This document shows positions 1-7,975 of a stretch of DNA of 64,000 nucleotides, piece by piece (the stretch's first letter is position 1; every line of letters starts with the position of its first letter). Below the pieces are notes generated by a model. That model was not told the DNA's origin, ran no database searches, and worked only from the letters and a program-made list of their open reading frames with translations. The DNA comes from Thermoanaerobaculia bacterium (GTDB lineage: Bacteria; Acidobacteriota; Thermoanaerobaculia; Multivoradales; JAGPDF01). Where the stretch lies: assembly GCA_018057705.1 (NCBI GenBank), contig JAGPDF010000013.1, positions 1 through 64,000 of the forward strand, given 5' to 3'. The position numbers and the translations under genes were made by a program.

Positions 1-96
1 CAGCAGTGCCAGCACCACCTCGACCCTCGCCTCCGCCTTCAACGCGCTTCGCTTTGGCATCGCTTTCGCTCCTTCGGCCCTCAGGACCTAACATAG

Positions 97-531
97 CCTG
101 AGTCCCAGGAACTGCGAGCTATACAGGCCTGCAATGCCTTCGATCGCAACGCTGGCAGGGGTGAATTCCGCGAAAGACTGAATCGAATACTCCGCGCGTA
201 CGACTCCGGCTTCGACCTCTCAGAGGGCGGGGAGGTCTTCGCACTCTCGCCGTCTGGCCTTGAGCCGCTCCTTGAAGCGCCGGTTCCGGGCACTGATGCT
301 GAGAACACCATTTCGCGAGTTGAAGCAGCAAAAAGAGAGTTCCGACTTCACCGTGCTTCTGAATCGGAGAGGCGAGATTCGGTTCGAGAGTTGGCCGATG
401 TCCTGGAGTACCTGCGTCCAAAGTTGAAATCCGTGCTCGCCGCAAAAGATGAGCAGGACCTCTTCCATCTCGCAAGCAGTCTCGTTATCTGGCAGGGCAT
501 AAACGCAAGCAACATAGAATCAAGAGCTTAG
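97..531 (+). pseudogene. 5'-truncated remnant of a hypothetical protein
   Basis: An open frame of 144 codons follows an in-frame TAG at 94-96 and ends with TAG at 529-531, but it has no ATG, GTG or TTG near its beginning. The translation looks like real protein: charged helical segments, with stretches such as RDSVRELADVLEYLRPKLK and DEQDLFHLASS. From memory this resembles the C-terminal half of a family of hypothetical proteins that end in a helical, HEPN-like domain with an IRHHN-type motif. Here the matching place reads IWQGIN, so that motif is lost. The upstream 96 bases are not recognisable as the missing 5' part. I read it as a decayed gene fragment at the island edge. Bases 532-797 downstream hold no convincing gene. 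Confidence 0.4.
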
Positions 532-797
532 ATAGACGGTCCGATTTTGGGGTACGCCGGGGTAACAGGTAGGCCGTTTTTGGGTAACGGACCGGCATCG
601 TTTCCGCCGCAGTTACGGCACGGTCGGGAAATATGGGTACACGCACCCCTGAGCTGGGGGCGGATCGTCGCTCCTGCGCCCGCCTGCGGCTTGCAGTCGG
701 TTCGCCGGGTGTACGATCGCCCCCTTTTATGCTCAGGGCTCGTTTGGAGCCGACTGTCTCAGGAGCCAAAGAGAGCAAGCCCGCGACTTAGAGGTGA

Positions 798-1127
798 GTG
801 ATGCCACACAAAGAAATGCAACAAAGGCGGTTGGGGCAAGGATGTGGGTTCACCATCGCCTTCTTCGTAAGCTTCTTGGCCTCCCACTTCCCCTCTGCTG
901 AAGAACCGACGAGACTTCGATGGGAGGGCGCCTGTGGCGTGTTCGGTTTCCTCGTAGGTCTCTGGACGTTCTTCTACATGCGGGACGAACATAGAGAGGA
1001 AGTGAGGATTGACAAGTGGTTCCAAGAGTCTCTTAGAGAGAACTTCCCTTCGATGTTCAGGAAAGGGGATGCAGTTGAGGAGGAGGAAGAAGAAGTCGAG
1101 GTTGACGTAGAAGACCGACGGAAGTAG
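798..1127 (+). CDS. Hypothetical small membrane protein with acidic C-terminus
   Basis: 109 residues starting at GTG 798, or at the adjacent ATG 801; a purine-rich AGAGGTGAG lies just upstream. Residues about 15-30 and 45-60 are hydrophobic (GFTIAFFVSFLASHF and GVFGFLVGLWTFFYM), giving two membrane segments. A soluble tail follows and ends in a run of glutamates (EEEEEEVEVDVED). I do not recognise a family. Its codon use and lower GC match the surrounding island genes rather than the core genome. It is followed by 266 bases with no gene that I can support, then the first GYF_2 gene on the same strand. Confidence 0.55.
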   Translation: MMPHKEMQQRRLGQGCGFTIAFFVSFLASHFPSAEEPTRLRWEGACGVFGFLVGLWTFFYMRDEHREEVRIDKWFQESLRENFPSMFRKGDAVEEEEEEVEVDVEDRRK

Positions 1128-1393
1128 GAAGTGGTGACTTTGGTCTTGAGTTCTCTTGCTAGTCGACCCTTGGGGAAATTCCTCATGCCCTTTTCTTTGA
1201 CTTGGCGCGCCCTGTAGTGCCGTCGGTGCAGACCCTGCGAAGGCGCAGGGGGCGAGAACGGTCGAAGCCATCACTTGCGGGAAACCTGAAGGGCTTCCGC
1301 CTCTCAACGGGACGCCTAGCCCCGCGTATTCTGGTGGGTGGAGCTCTAACAGGTTTCTCTTTGAACTCACTGCAAGACTAGGAGGCTCTCTAG

Positions 1394-2017
1394 ATGGAGG
1401 TCTACGTAAGTAGAAACGGCGTCCGCACAGGACCCTTCACCGAAGACCAAGTAAAGTCCATGTTGGCCGCCGGCTTGATCTCGCTCGATGAACTACTGAT
1501 GGGCGAAAGGGCGGCGGACCGCACGGAACGAAGTGCTAGTTCAACCTCACCTCCGTCCGCTCCATCGCCAGTGCTTCCAACGCCCAAGCCAAGAAGAAAT
1601 ATCCCCGAATTGCCTCTTGCGTTCCGATTAGGGGCAGGCACCTTCTTAGTCTTCGGCGTCCTGGTGGCGGTCCTTCCATCGCCCTACCCCGATCTTCTCG
1701 CGGAGTTTGTGGGAGCGGCAATCAGTGGACTTTTGATGGCCTGGATAATCTTCACATTCGTGTACACGTTCGGAATCAAGGTCGGTCAGTCGATGGAGCT
1801 CAAGGGGCCACGCGGAGTTTTGCTCCGCGGACTCCCGACACTCCTGGTCGCGGTTCCGGCAATGCTCTTTGGAATCGCGCTCGGCCTGGGAGTCTTCCTC
1901 GTGATCTGGAGGGGAGAGTTCCGTTCCTTGATCGGAATTGGCATCTTCGTCGCCTGGAAGTGGTACGGATTGTCGAAGCGAAAAGTTCAAGCGAAGGAAG
2001 TATCACCGCCTGCCTAG
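1394..2017 (+). CDS. GYF_2-domain membrane protein
   Basis: 207 residues. The start is well supported by AGGAGG at 1380-1385, eight bases before the ATG. Residues 1-40 form a GYF_2-type domain (MEVYVSRNGVRTGPF, then QVKSMLAAGLIS and ELLMGER). A proline/serine-rich linker follows (SPPSAPSPVLPTPKP, about 52-66). Three hydrophobic segments lie at about 76-97, 105-130 and 150-180, then a basic C-terminus. GYF_2 domains are common in bacterial membrane proteins of unknown function; the eukaryotic GYF fold binds proline-rich peptides. The domain faces the same compartment as the N-terminus, most likely the cytoplasm. Two further GYF_2 proteins lie at 4517-5236 and 5539-7131 on the other strand. Confidence 0.75.
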   Translation: MEVYVSRNGVRTGPFTEDQVKSMLAAGLISLDELLMGERAADRTERSASSTSPPSAPSPVLPTPKPRRNIPELPLAFRLGAGTFLVFGVLVAVLPSPYPDLLAEFVGAAISGLLMAWIIFTFVYTFGIKVGQSMELKGPRGVLLRGLPTLLVAVPAMLFGIALGLGVFLVIWRGEFRSLIGIGIFVAWKWYGLSKRKVQAKEVSPPA

Positions 2018-2092
2018 CTCGCGCGAGTCTGCTCGTTCTCGGGCGCGCCTGGGCGAGGCGCGCGACAAATGAACACCACGGAGGAGAAATCA

Positions 2093-2443
2093 GTGACTAA
2101 TGGCGAGGATACGAGGCAGCTCGGAGAGCGTATGGCGACCATCCTTCGCGACTTGCAGCGGCGGTCGGGCGTCGTCTATTCAAACGCGGCAGTTATTGTG
2201 CGGGACAGTTCAGGCGCGATTTCTGCCGTGAGTCTTCGGACTAGGGGAAAGCAAGATAGAAAGGCTCCTGATGCCGCAAGTTGGGAGGAACTCCAGAGAG
2301 AAGCGCAGAGGGCTCTCGCGGAGCTTCTAGCGACGCACGAGGCGGGAACCGGAATGAGCTTTGGAGTCGACTTTCAGATCGAACGAGAAGGAAAGAGCAG
2401 TGAGATACGCAAAGTGACCATCATGTACGACGCACTCAACTAG
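2093..2443 (+). CDS. Hypothetical protein, 116 aa
   Basis: The frame is open from ATG 2069, but GGAGGAG at 2080-2087 lies at the right distance before GTG 2093, so I prefer the GTG start (116 residues). The protein is soluble and mixed alpha/beta: a helix with GERMATILRDLQRRSG, a strand-rich part (SNAAVIVRDSSGAISAVSLR), then a helix and C-terminal strands (IRKVTIMYD). No family was recognised. It sits 51 to 75 bases after the GYF_2 gene on the same strand, probably co-transcribed, and is followed by the small membrane-protein gene that an insertion sequence has split. Confidence 0.6.
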   Translation: MTNGEDTRQLGERMATILRDLQRRSGVVYSNAAVIVRDSSGAISAVSLRTRGKQDRKAPDAASWEELQREAQRALAELLATHEAGTGMSFGVDFQIEREGKSSEIRKVTIMYDALN

Positions 2444-2560
2444 CTAACGCGGAGCCGGCGATGCTCGATTGATCGACTGGCTTGACAAGTACAACGGCGG
2501 GATCGTGGGGCCGGCAACGCTGGCGCTACTCTTCGTGACGGCTTGGTACGCGCGTGGAGC

Positions 2561-2580
2561 TGCCCCGATTCGGTGGACAG
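2561..2580 (+). repeat. IS terminal inverted repeat, left
   Basis: TGCCCCGATTCGGTGGACAG. It pairs with 3879-3898 at 16 of 20 positions, and this end is downstream of orfB. Confidence 0.75.
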
Positions 2581-2594
2581 TTTGCGACTTTCGC

Positions 2595-3538
2595 TCATAC
2601 GACCGGCTGTGAGTCTGTAGTGGAGCCCCGCAGGGGCTCTATCAGTTCTTGGTTCCCACGGAAACGCGGCGTGCCGTCGAGCTCGGCGGCTGAGACCGAG
2701 TCGGCGTGACGAGCTTCGATGCGCATCGGGCTGATGTTCCCGATCGCCGAGTGCCGGCGGCGGGGGTTGTAGAAGCCTTCGATAAAGGAAAAGACCGACA
2801 TTCGAGCCTCGGCCTGGGTTCGAAACGTCTTCCGATCGAGCAGCTCGCACTCGAGCGTGGCAAAGAAGTTCTCGCACATGGCGTTGTCGAAGCAGTCGCC
2901 GACCGTCCCCATCGAAGGCCGGACATGCGCCTCGCGACAGCGTCTTCCGAATTCGATCGAGGTGTACTGCAGCCCTGGTCGGAGTGGTGAATCACGTCCT
3001 CCGGCTTTCGCCGCGCGAGCGCCATCTCGAGCGCTTCTGCGACGAGCTCGGTGCGCAGATGCGTGCGCATCGCCCAGCCGACTATGCGGCGGCTCCAGGC
3101 GTCGAGCACCACCGCGAGATACAGGAAGCCGCTCCAGGTCGGCACGTAGGTGATGTCGGCCACCCAGAGCTTGTTCGGTCCATCGGCGGAAAATTCGCGC
3201 CGGACGAGATCCGGCGCAGCCGAGGCTTTGCTACTTCGAGTCGTGGTGCACACGAAACGACGCCGACTGACGCCCTGCAAGCCCAGCTCTATCATCATCC
3301 GAGCGACTCGCTTGCGGCTCACCGCCAAGCCCTCTTCGGCGAGATCGTCGAGGAGTCGGGGGGACCCATACGTGCCTTGGGAAAGCCGGTGAAGCTCTCG
3401 GATCCGCGTCGACAGCGCCGCATCCTCGCGCGCTCGCTTCGACGGCTTGCGATCCAGCCACGCGTAGTAGCCGCTGGTGGGGACCTCCAGCACTCGGCAC
3501 TGCGTGGTTACGGGATAGTCGGCCTGATGCGCTCTCAC
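2595..3538 (-). pseudogene. IS3-family transposase OrfB, frameshifted
   Basis: This is the DDE/rve integrase half of an IS3 transposase. The first part carries the HTH_21-like region (SGYYAWLDRKPSKRAREDAAL, GTYGSPR) and the first two catalytic aspartates (KLWVADITYV; LAVVLDAWSRRIVGWAM). After HHSDQG the reading frame changes. The rest of the domain, including the glutamate in NAMCENFFATLECELLD and the conserved FYNPRRRHSAIG, lies in the next frame (2595-2912). One missing base near 2969-2972 (GGCTGCAGTAC where GGCTGCCAGTAC would keep frame) explains it. The catalytic D-D-E set is therefore split, and the enzyme is presumably dead unless the base is a sequencing error. Confidence 0.85.
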
Positions 3539-3849
3539 GAATTCGAAGACCCTGACGGGATCGAACCGGTCTCCCGAGCGAACCAGACCGCGGCTTTTGA
3601 CAGGATTTCTCGTTCGGTCTTCAGCTGCTTCACTTCGCGCCGCAGGCGACCGAGGTCGTCGCGCTCTGCGCTCGTCAAATCATCCGCTCGTCGCCCCTGA
3701 TCGACGTCCGCCTGCCGAACCCAGTTGCGGATCGCCTGGCTCGACGGCTCGAACTCCTTCGCCAGATCCTCCGGGCTACGACCGGATCGGGCCAACTCCA
3801 CCATCCGTGACCGAAACTCTGCGGGGTACTGCGCGTGACTCCTCGGCAT
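3535..3849 (-). CDS. IS3-family transposase OrfA (HTH_Tnp_1)
   Basis: 104 residues. It is a typical IS3 OrfA: MPRSHAQYPAEFRSRMVELA begins the helix-turn-helix that binds the terminal repeats (SPEDLAKEFEPSSQAIRNWV is the HTH core). A leucine-zipper-like segment near the end (LGRLRREVKQLKTEREILSKA) drives multimerisation. The C-terminus overlaps orfB by four bases, where ribosomal frameshifting would normally make the OrfAB fusion. This half is intact, so OrfA alone could still bind the element ends. Confidence 0.85.
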   Translation of the reverse strand: MPRSHAQYPAEFRSRMVELARSGRSPEDLAKEFEPSSQAIRNWVRQADVDQGRRADDLTSAERDDLGRLRREVKQLKTEREILSKAAVWFARETGSIPSGSSNS

Positions 3850-3878
3850 CCTGGTCTTGTCGCTCTAAAGAGCATGAA

Positions 3879-3898
3879 GTGTCCACGAAACCGGGGCA
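3879..3898 (-). repeat. IS terminal inverted repeat, right
   Basis: Read inward on the minus strand this is TGCCCCGGTTTCGTGGACAC, matching the left end at 16 of 20 positions. It lies upstream of orfA. Confidence 0.75.
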
Positions 3899-3942
3899 AC
3901 TCCACTTTGAGCCCAGTCCGATGTCGCCTTCTCACCAAGCGC

Positions 3943-4533
3943 CTAGGGAGTACTGAATGGAGGTGGAGGAGGTGCAGAGCCGCGGGCAACTGGCGGCTGA
4001 GGCGTGGAAGGTGCACGGCCGCTGGTTGGTGGAAGCGGAGGCGGCCCCCCGCCGTGGATGGACAACTCATCCCACCGTCGCCTTGTAAGAAGAAGTCCAA
4101 CTTGGAACGCGAGCGGAACAAAGAGCGCCGCCGACGCAACATCCCACGCATCTAGATTGAAAGCGCCCCACAAGCCTGTGTGTTCGCCTGTACTAAAGTT
4201 AGCCTGGCCCAGCTGGCTGTTCCCTTCAAGCATTTCTGCGAATGCCCGGTTTCCAGAGGCGATGCCGACCTTTGCCGAGCGAAAGCCGATAGCGGGCCAA
4301 ATATCATCCATCCATAGAAAAAAGACCGCAGTGGTGAGCATGGCGAGGACCTTCGCTGGGACTGACCTGGAGAATCGGTAGCTGATCAGAAAACCGGCGC
4401 AGCCGTAGCAGAAGGGCTCCAGAAACCTGTCCACAAAGCCGAAAAGAGCGAGTTGGACTGGGAAGGTCTCCATTGGACCTAGTCCACCAACGGGACTGTT
4501 CGGGAAGATCTGGAGCTCATGCGTCCGCTCCAT
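3943..4533 (-). CDS. Hypothetical membrane protein with proline-rich tail
   Basis: 196 residues. There are at least three hydrophobic segments (about 25-50 LALFGFVDRFLEPFCYGCAG; about 60-75 KVLAMLTTAVFFLWM; about 130-150 VASAALFVPLAFQVGLLLT). The last 45 residues form a strikingly proline-rich cytoplasm-sized tail (GGGPPPLPPTSG, then SAPPPPPFSTP). The start overlaps the end of the GYF_2-DUF2569 gene by 17 bases on the same strand, so the two are very likely translated together. Proline-rich peptides are the known ligands of eukaryotic GYF domains, so an interaction between tail and neighbour is an attractive but untested idea. No known family recognised. Confidence 0.6.
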   Translation of the reverse strand: MERTHELQIFPNSPVGGLGPMETFPVQLALFGFVDRFLEPFCYGCAGFLISYRFSRSVPAKVLAMLTTAVFFLWMDDIWPAIGFRSAKVGIASGNRAFAEMLEGNSQLGQANFSTGEHTGLWGAFNLDAWDVASAALFVPLAFQVGLLLTRRRWDELSIHGGGPPPLPPTSGRAPSTPQPPVARGSAPPPPPFSTP

Positions 4534-5236
4534 AGGTGTTTCGCACTCTCTTGGATTTCTTGAAGTAGAACCACCAAACAGTGCAGTAGAACGCTTCTTT
4601 CGATGCGGATCCGACGATCCCGCCCAGGACCGCGGTCAAAACGTCTGTCGGCAGGTCGCCCATCACTAGCAGTGTAATGAGCTCCACTCCGCCAAAGGCG
4701 GAAATGCGGAAGATGAGGAATCGCATTGCGAGAGCCCGACCGCCGGACCTGGCGCCCCAGAGGATGAGTCCGACAACAACGCTGCAGACCTGGATCAACG
4801 CGAGGCCGGTGTTCTCGACGATCACTCCCGTCTTGAGACTCGGGAAATGAGAGAAAGCTGCCTCTGCACCCTTCCACGCCTCAGTGGTCTGGTTGATAAA
4901 AAAGAGGGGCCCTAAAACTGTGAGGCCGACGCAGAAAAGCAGAAGCCAGCCACCGACGCCCGTCGGGCCAAGTGGCACGGGCATTGGCTGTGCGGGTGTG
5001 GGCGTGTAGAAGGGTTCCGAGGCCGTTAGAGTCTGGGTAGGAGCAGGGGCGGCGGCTGGCGTTGGCGGGGGCGCTAGAGCCAGAACTGTGCTCAGCGGGG
5101 CCCAGTCGGGCATGCCATCCGCCCAGGCCAGCGTGATCGGCGCGATCGACCCACTTTCAAGCATCTGTTGAATCTCTTCAGTGGTGTATGGCCCTTCTTG
5201 CTTGTTGTTCTGGAAGATGTGTACCAGCAGGCGCAT
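4517..5236 (-). CDS. GYF_2 domain fused to DUF2569-like membrane domain
   Basis: 239 residues from ATG 5236. The frame is open to 5425, but the upstream part looks like non-coding sequence and the GYF_2 domain begins at this ATG. Residues 1-50 are a GYF_2 domain (LLVHIFQNNKQEGPYTTEEI, then the TLAWADGMPDWAPL signature). A long Pro/Ala/Thr linker spans about 55-100. The C-terminal part starts with GVGGWLLLFCVGLTVLGPLF, the hallmark opening of DUF2569-like four-helix membrane domains, and contains further segments (QVCSVVVGLILWGA, LITLLVMGDLP). Function unknown. The C-terminus overlaps the start of the proline-tailed membrane-protein gene. Confidence 0.75.
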   Translation of the reverse strand: MRLLVHIFQNNKQEGPYTTEEIQQMLESGSIAPITLAWADGMPDWAPLSTVLALAPPPTPAAAPAPTQTLTASEPFYTPTPAQPMPVPLGPTGVGGWLLLFCVGLTVLGPLFFINQTTEAWKGAEAAFSHFPSLKTGVIVENTGLALIQVCSVVVGLILWGARSGGRALAMRFLIFRISAFGGVELITLLVMGDLPTDVLTAVLGGIVGSASKEAFYCTVWWFYFKKSKRVRNTYGADA

Positions 5237-5538
5237 GCTTGTCTCCAACCGAAGGACCTGCACTTCTGCTGCGCGCCCTAGGAGCGTCTTGAAGCGCGCG
5301 GCACATCGAGCGCCTCGACAGGAACGAATCGTCAGGGGGCTGGCAGGCAGCCGGTGCTGGCATGGACGCCAGACTCGCGGGGACCGCTCGCCTCCTGAAG
5401 AATCGCCGATCGAGAATGACCGCAATCATCTGGGAAGATGAACTTGACTGCAAGAGCAAGGGTCGTAATCGGTGGCGAGCTTGGGTCGACCGGCGGATCG
5501 AGCCGGATTCTTAGTCACTGAAGGCGAGCGCGGTCGGC
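5237..5538. other. Gene-free interval, 302 bp
   Basis: This lies between the two minus-strand GYF_2 genes. An open frame extends upstream from the 5236 start as far as 5425, but it is arginine/serine/proline-rich and lacks domain character. I see no gene, repeat or clear terminator. It probably holds the promoter of the downstream GYF_2-DUF2569 gene. Confidence 0.4.
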
Positions 5539-7131
5539 CTAGCGGGCAGCCCTGGCGAGCAAGGCACCCAGGATCGTCCCGAGAGCAAACTGGGCGGCGA
5601 AGACGACGGCCCAGACTTTCAAAGCCGTAACTCTCGGCCCTGCGGCAAGTGCAGCTCGGTCGCTCTTGTTGGTGATCCACCATCTTGCGATGAAGAAGTT
5701 CATGATCGCAGGAAGTACATTGGGCTTTCCGCCCGCCGCTGAGTTCAGAATTACGCCCACGAGAATACCCTGCAGAATGCAGAGTGTTATGACGACTTGC
5801 AGCGCGGCCCCACTTGGGGATGGACTGCCGGCTGCCTGGGGCCCAGCCGGCTCGGTCAGTGGCGGAAGCACTTTCGCGAGTTCAGAAGAGGGTTCAGCTC
5901 GATTCATGTGAACGGCCTCGATCAAACCCAACTCCTCAACCTCGCCAGCTCGAGCCCAATCGGTCATGCCTTCGCGCCAGACAAGTGTGTCTCGAGGATT
6001 GGAACTTGTCTCCAGGATTCTGCGCAAGGCCCCTTCGGGGATTGGCCCGCTACGCTTGCCGTCGTAGGCGTAGTACCAAACCGAAGCCTCGTCGCCCATG
6101 GATGCTCCCTCGCTGGAAGAGTCCTCTTTACTCTCGTCAGTCTTGTTCTGATCTTTCGCGGCGCGGCTCCAGCGCTCGTGAGCCAACGACGAGCTGAGCC
6201 TTCCAAAGTTGAGTTGAGGATCACCAGCTTCGCCCGTCTCTAACACTGGGGCCGGGTCGTGTTCTGAGAGTTCTTGAGCGGCCAGCCCAATCCTTTTCCG
6301 CTGTCGGTCCAACAGCCAATAGAGAGCCGTTCCACCAAAGACAAGGAGGGCGGCGATGAGGCCTTTCAGCAAAATCACGGCAAGTCCGCTTAGCGTCGAA
6401 GTCTCGTTCAGCTTCAGAATTCGCTCCGACCACGCGTGAGATGCCGTGCGCGTCCACTCCAGATCGTCGGCCGCCCCATAGCAGTAGAGAAAAAGCACCT
6501 TGCCCTTGACGTGGACAAACGCACTGGTCATTACCGACGTTACAGTTGTCGCATCTGGATCTAATTCAGCGCGAAAGTTCGTGTTCACGAATGTAGACCA
6601 AGCGAAAGCGTGATCCGAGTCTTCATGTGCCGGAAGCGGCACTACGCTTCCGAGAGCAATCTGAATCTCCGCGCCAAGACTTGCCGAGACTCCTTCGCTC
6701 ACCTTGTCGAAAAGCAAGGGCAGCTCCTTCTTCAATTTTGCAAGGCCGTCTTCAACCTGCTTGCGGCCAACCTCCTTGAGTTCCTCGAACTGCGAATGGC
6801 TTATCGACAGCGGCGCCGTACTCCGAGCTACCTGCACTCTGAAGACGCGAGTGAGTGGCGGTATCTCCCCACGGAGCGCAATCGGGATATCGCTCTCGGC
6901 GATGAAGACAGCGAGCTGTTCGTTATTGGGCCAGATGAACTGCTTCTGGAACTCGTAGACTGTCCTGAGTTCTGGAGTGAGCGCTACAAAGCCGTCCGGC
7001 GGTGGGATCTCGAGCTGCGTTCCGCCAACAGAAACCGACACACCCCCCACAGGCGGCGCAAGGCAAGTTGCGGTGGCGAGCGCTAGAACTGCGAGAGCCC
7101 TACCGGGTGCGCCTACTCTTCGAGTCTTCAA
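5539..7131 (-). CDS. Large exported/membrane protein with internal GYF_2 domain
   Basis: 530 residues. An N-terminal signal peptide (about 1-30, ALAVLALATATCLAPPVGG) leads into an extracytoplasmic domain of about 210 residues that I do not recognise. A transmembrane helix follows (about 249-274, GLAVILLKGLIAALLVFGG), then a charged linker. A clear GYF_2 domain lies at about 351-397 (VWYYAYDGKRSGPI, DTLVWREGMTDWARA). Two or three C-terminal hydrophobic segments come last (VVITLCILQGILVGVIL; VWAVVFAAQFALGTILGALLA). The topology puts the GYF_2 domain in the cytoplasm and the first domain outside, a layout suited to signalling across the membrane. The start ATG 7131 is set by the signal peptide. 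Confidence 0.7.
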   Translation of the reverse strand: MKTRRVGAPGRALAVLALATATCLAPPVGGVSVSVGGTQLEIPPPDGFVALTPELRTVYEFQKQFIWPNNEQLAVFIAESDIPIALRGEIPPLTRVFRVQVARSTAPLSISHSQFEELKEVGRKQVEDGLAKLKKELPLLFDKVSEGVSASLGAEIQIALGSVVPLPAHEDSDHAFAWSTFVNTNFRAELDPDATTVTSVMTSAFVHVKGKVLFLYCYGAADDLEWTRTASHAWSERILKLNETSTLSGLAVILLKGLIAALLVFGGTALYWLLDRQRKRIGLAAQELSEHDPAPVLETGEAGDPQLNFGRLSSSLAHERWSRAAKDQNKTDESKEDSSSEGASMGDEASVWYYAYDGKRSGPIPEGALRRILETSSNPRDTLVWREGMTDWARAGEVEELGLIEAVHMNRAEPSSELAKVLPPLTEPAGPQAAGSPSPSGAALQVVITLCILQGILVGVILNSAAGGKPNVLPAIMNFFIARWWITNKSDRAALAAGPRVTALKVWAVVFAAQFALGTILGALLARAAR

Positions 7132-7221
7132 GGTCGTATTCCTGGCTCTCGGCTGATTCGTGGATGGGGTCTCATCTTCCGGATCTTCGCTGTGATTTCT
7201 GGGGGTCGGACAAGTTGGCGC

Positions 7222-7599
7222 CTATTTGGGGGAGAGCGGACGTTCCACGCGCAGGTCGAACTCCCAGTCGTAGGTGTACCCCGGGAACTCGATGGGAACC
7301 GTGAAGGAGGCGCTGATGCGGATCCTGCCGCTAGGCAGTTCAACCTCGACAATCCCTGCATCGATTGGTAAATCGAGCTCGCGCGCCTTGCTGACCAGGC
7401 GTTGCTTGAGCAGCGAGGCGGGCGTGTCACCAGCCTCCTTCGCCTGCTCGACCATATAGTCGTAGAGTTCGGAAGCTGCGGTTTTCGCGGGCAAGAGCTT
7501 CCAGAGAACGAACAGTGTCGGCAAGGCGAACATCGCGAAAACGGTGACAAGTAAGATGCAGCCCACTCTCACTGCACCCGCCTGCCTCTGGCGATCCAT
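7222..7599 (-). CDS. Single-TM hypothetical protein (DUF4845-like)
   Basis: 125 residues. One N-terminal membrane helix (about 11-37, VGCILLVTVFAMFALPTLFVLWKLL) is followed by an extracytoplasmic domain of about 85 residues. That domain is strand-rich at its end (IDAGIVEVELPSGRIRISASF, PIEFPGYTYDWEFDLRVER). The arrangement resembles small DUF4845-type proteins (one anchor, then a helix and beta strands), but I cannot confirm this without a profile search. It is the first gene of the minus-strand group with the large GYF_2 protein, 90 bases upstream of it. Confidence 0.55.
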   Translation of the reverse strand: MDRQRQAGAVRVGCILLVTVFAMFALPTLFVLWKLLPAKTAASELYDYMVEQAKEAGDTPASLLKQRLVSKARELDLPIDAGIVEVELPSGRIRISASFTVPIEFPGYTYDWEFDLRVERPLSPK

Positions 7600-7975
7600 T
7601 ATCGGTCTCCTCTTTGCGAACTTGGTTTGCCAGTTTAGCCTGCGCCTTGCAGATCGCGCCGGCTGCCGCTACCTACAACACTTGTGCGCACCCTCGCTGC
7701 GGGCGCGGAAGCCCCAGCCGCTGCGTGTTCGCCCTCAGGTTTGTTACCGGTGGCAGGTGATGCACTCGCGCGCCCCGATCGGTGCGGCGTTCGGCCCCCG
7801 GAAAACTGAGTGCCCCGGGGCTTGCCGTCGGACCAGGCCTCATGGCTCCTGTGGCATCAACCACAGACGAAGCGAATGCCCCTTGCCATCGATATTGCCC
7901 AATTTGCGCTTCGCGCCGGGTGATAAGGCGACGCTTGGCTGTCGCATCAGCAAACGTAATCGACGAGGTGTTCCC
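7600..7975. other. Gene-free interval, 376 bp
   Basis: It lies downstream of the broken EEP gene and upstream of the single-TM gene. Short frames exist on both strands but are arginine/serine-rich, without domain character, and I do not support any of them. No repeat or terminator seen. Confidence 0.35.

Larger units (their letters stand above)
2561..3898 (-). mobile_element. Degenerate IS3-family insertion sequence (1,338 bp)
   Basis: The element is bounded by imperfect 20-bp terminal inverted repeats (TGCCCCGATTCGGTGGACAG at the left end; the right end read inward is TGCCCCGGTTTCGTGGACAC; 16 of 20 match). It carries the usual IS3 pair, orfA and orfB, on the minus strand, overlapping by a few bases as expected for programmed -1 frameshifting. 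orfB has a single-base deletion, so the copy should not make active transposase. Flanking triplets differ, so no target duplication is visible. It interrupts a small membrane-protein gene. Confidence 0.85.
2469..3955 (+). pseudogene. Small single-TM protein gene split by the IS3-family element
   Basis: The left part (2469-2560, TTG start) encodes LIDWLDKYNGGIVGP followed by a hydrophobic stretch (TLALLFVTAWYARG). The frame then runs into the terminal repeat of the insertion sequence. If bases 2561-3898 are removed, the frame continues without a break into 3899-3955 (ALHFEPSPMSPSHQAPREY, then TGA), giving a 49-residue membrane protein. The in-frame rejoining is direct evidence that the element landed inside a gene. 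The start codon is weak: GGAG at 2451-2454 is far from the TTG, and ATG 2461 is out of frame. No target-site duplication is obvious (AGC on the left, ACT on the right). Confidence 0.5.

Noticed and set aside
80-95. A sequence ACCTAAC matching the RYYYAAC half-site of integron attC sites, and other similar half-sites (for example GCTTAAC near 11285)
   Set aside because: No matching GTTRRRY partner at attC distance and no folded imperfect palindrome. Genes in the island also lie on both strands, so a cassette array is not supported.
2555-3905. Target-site duplication flanking the IS3 element
   Set aside because: The flanking triplets are AGC and ACT; no 3-4 bp direct repeat is present at the chosen ends.
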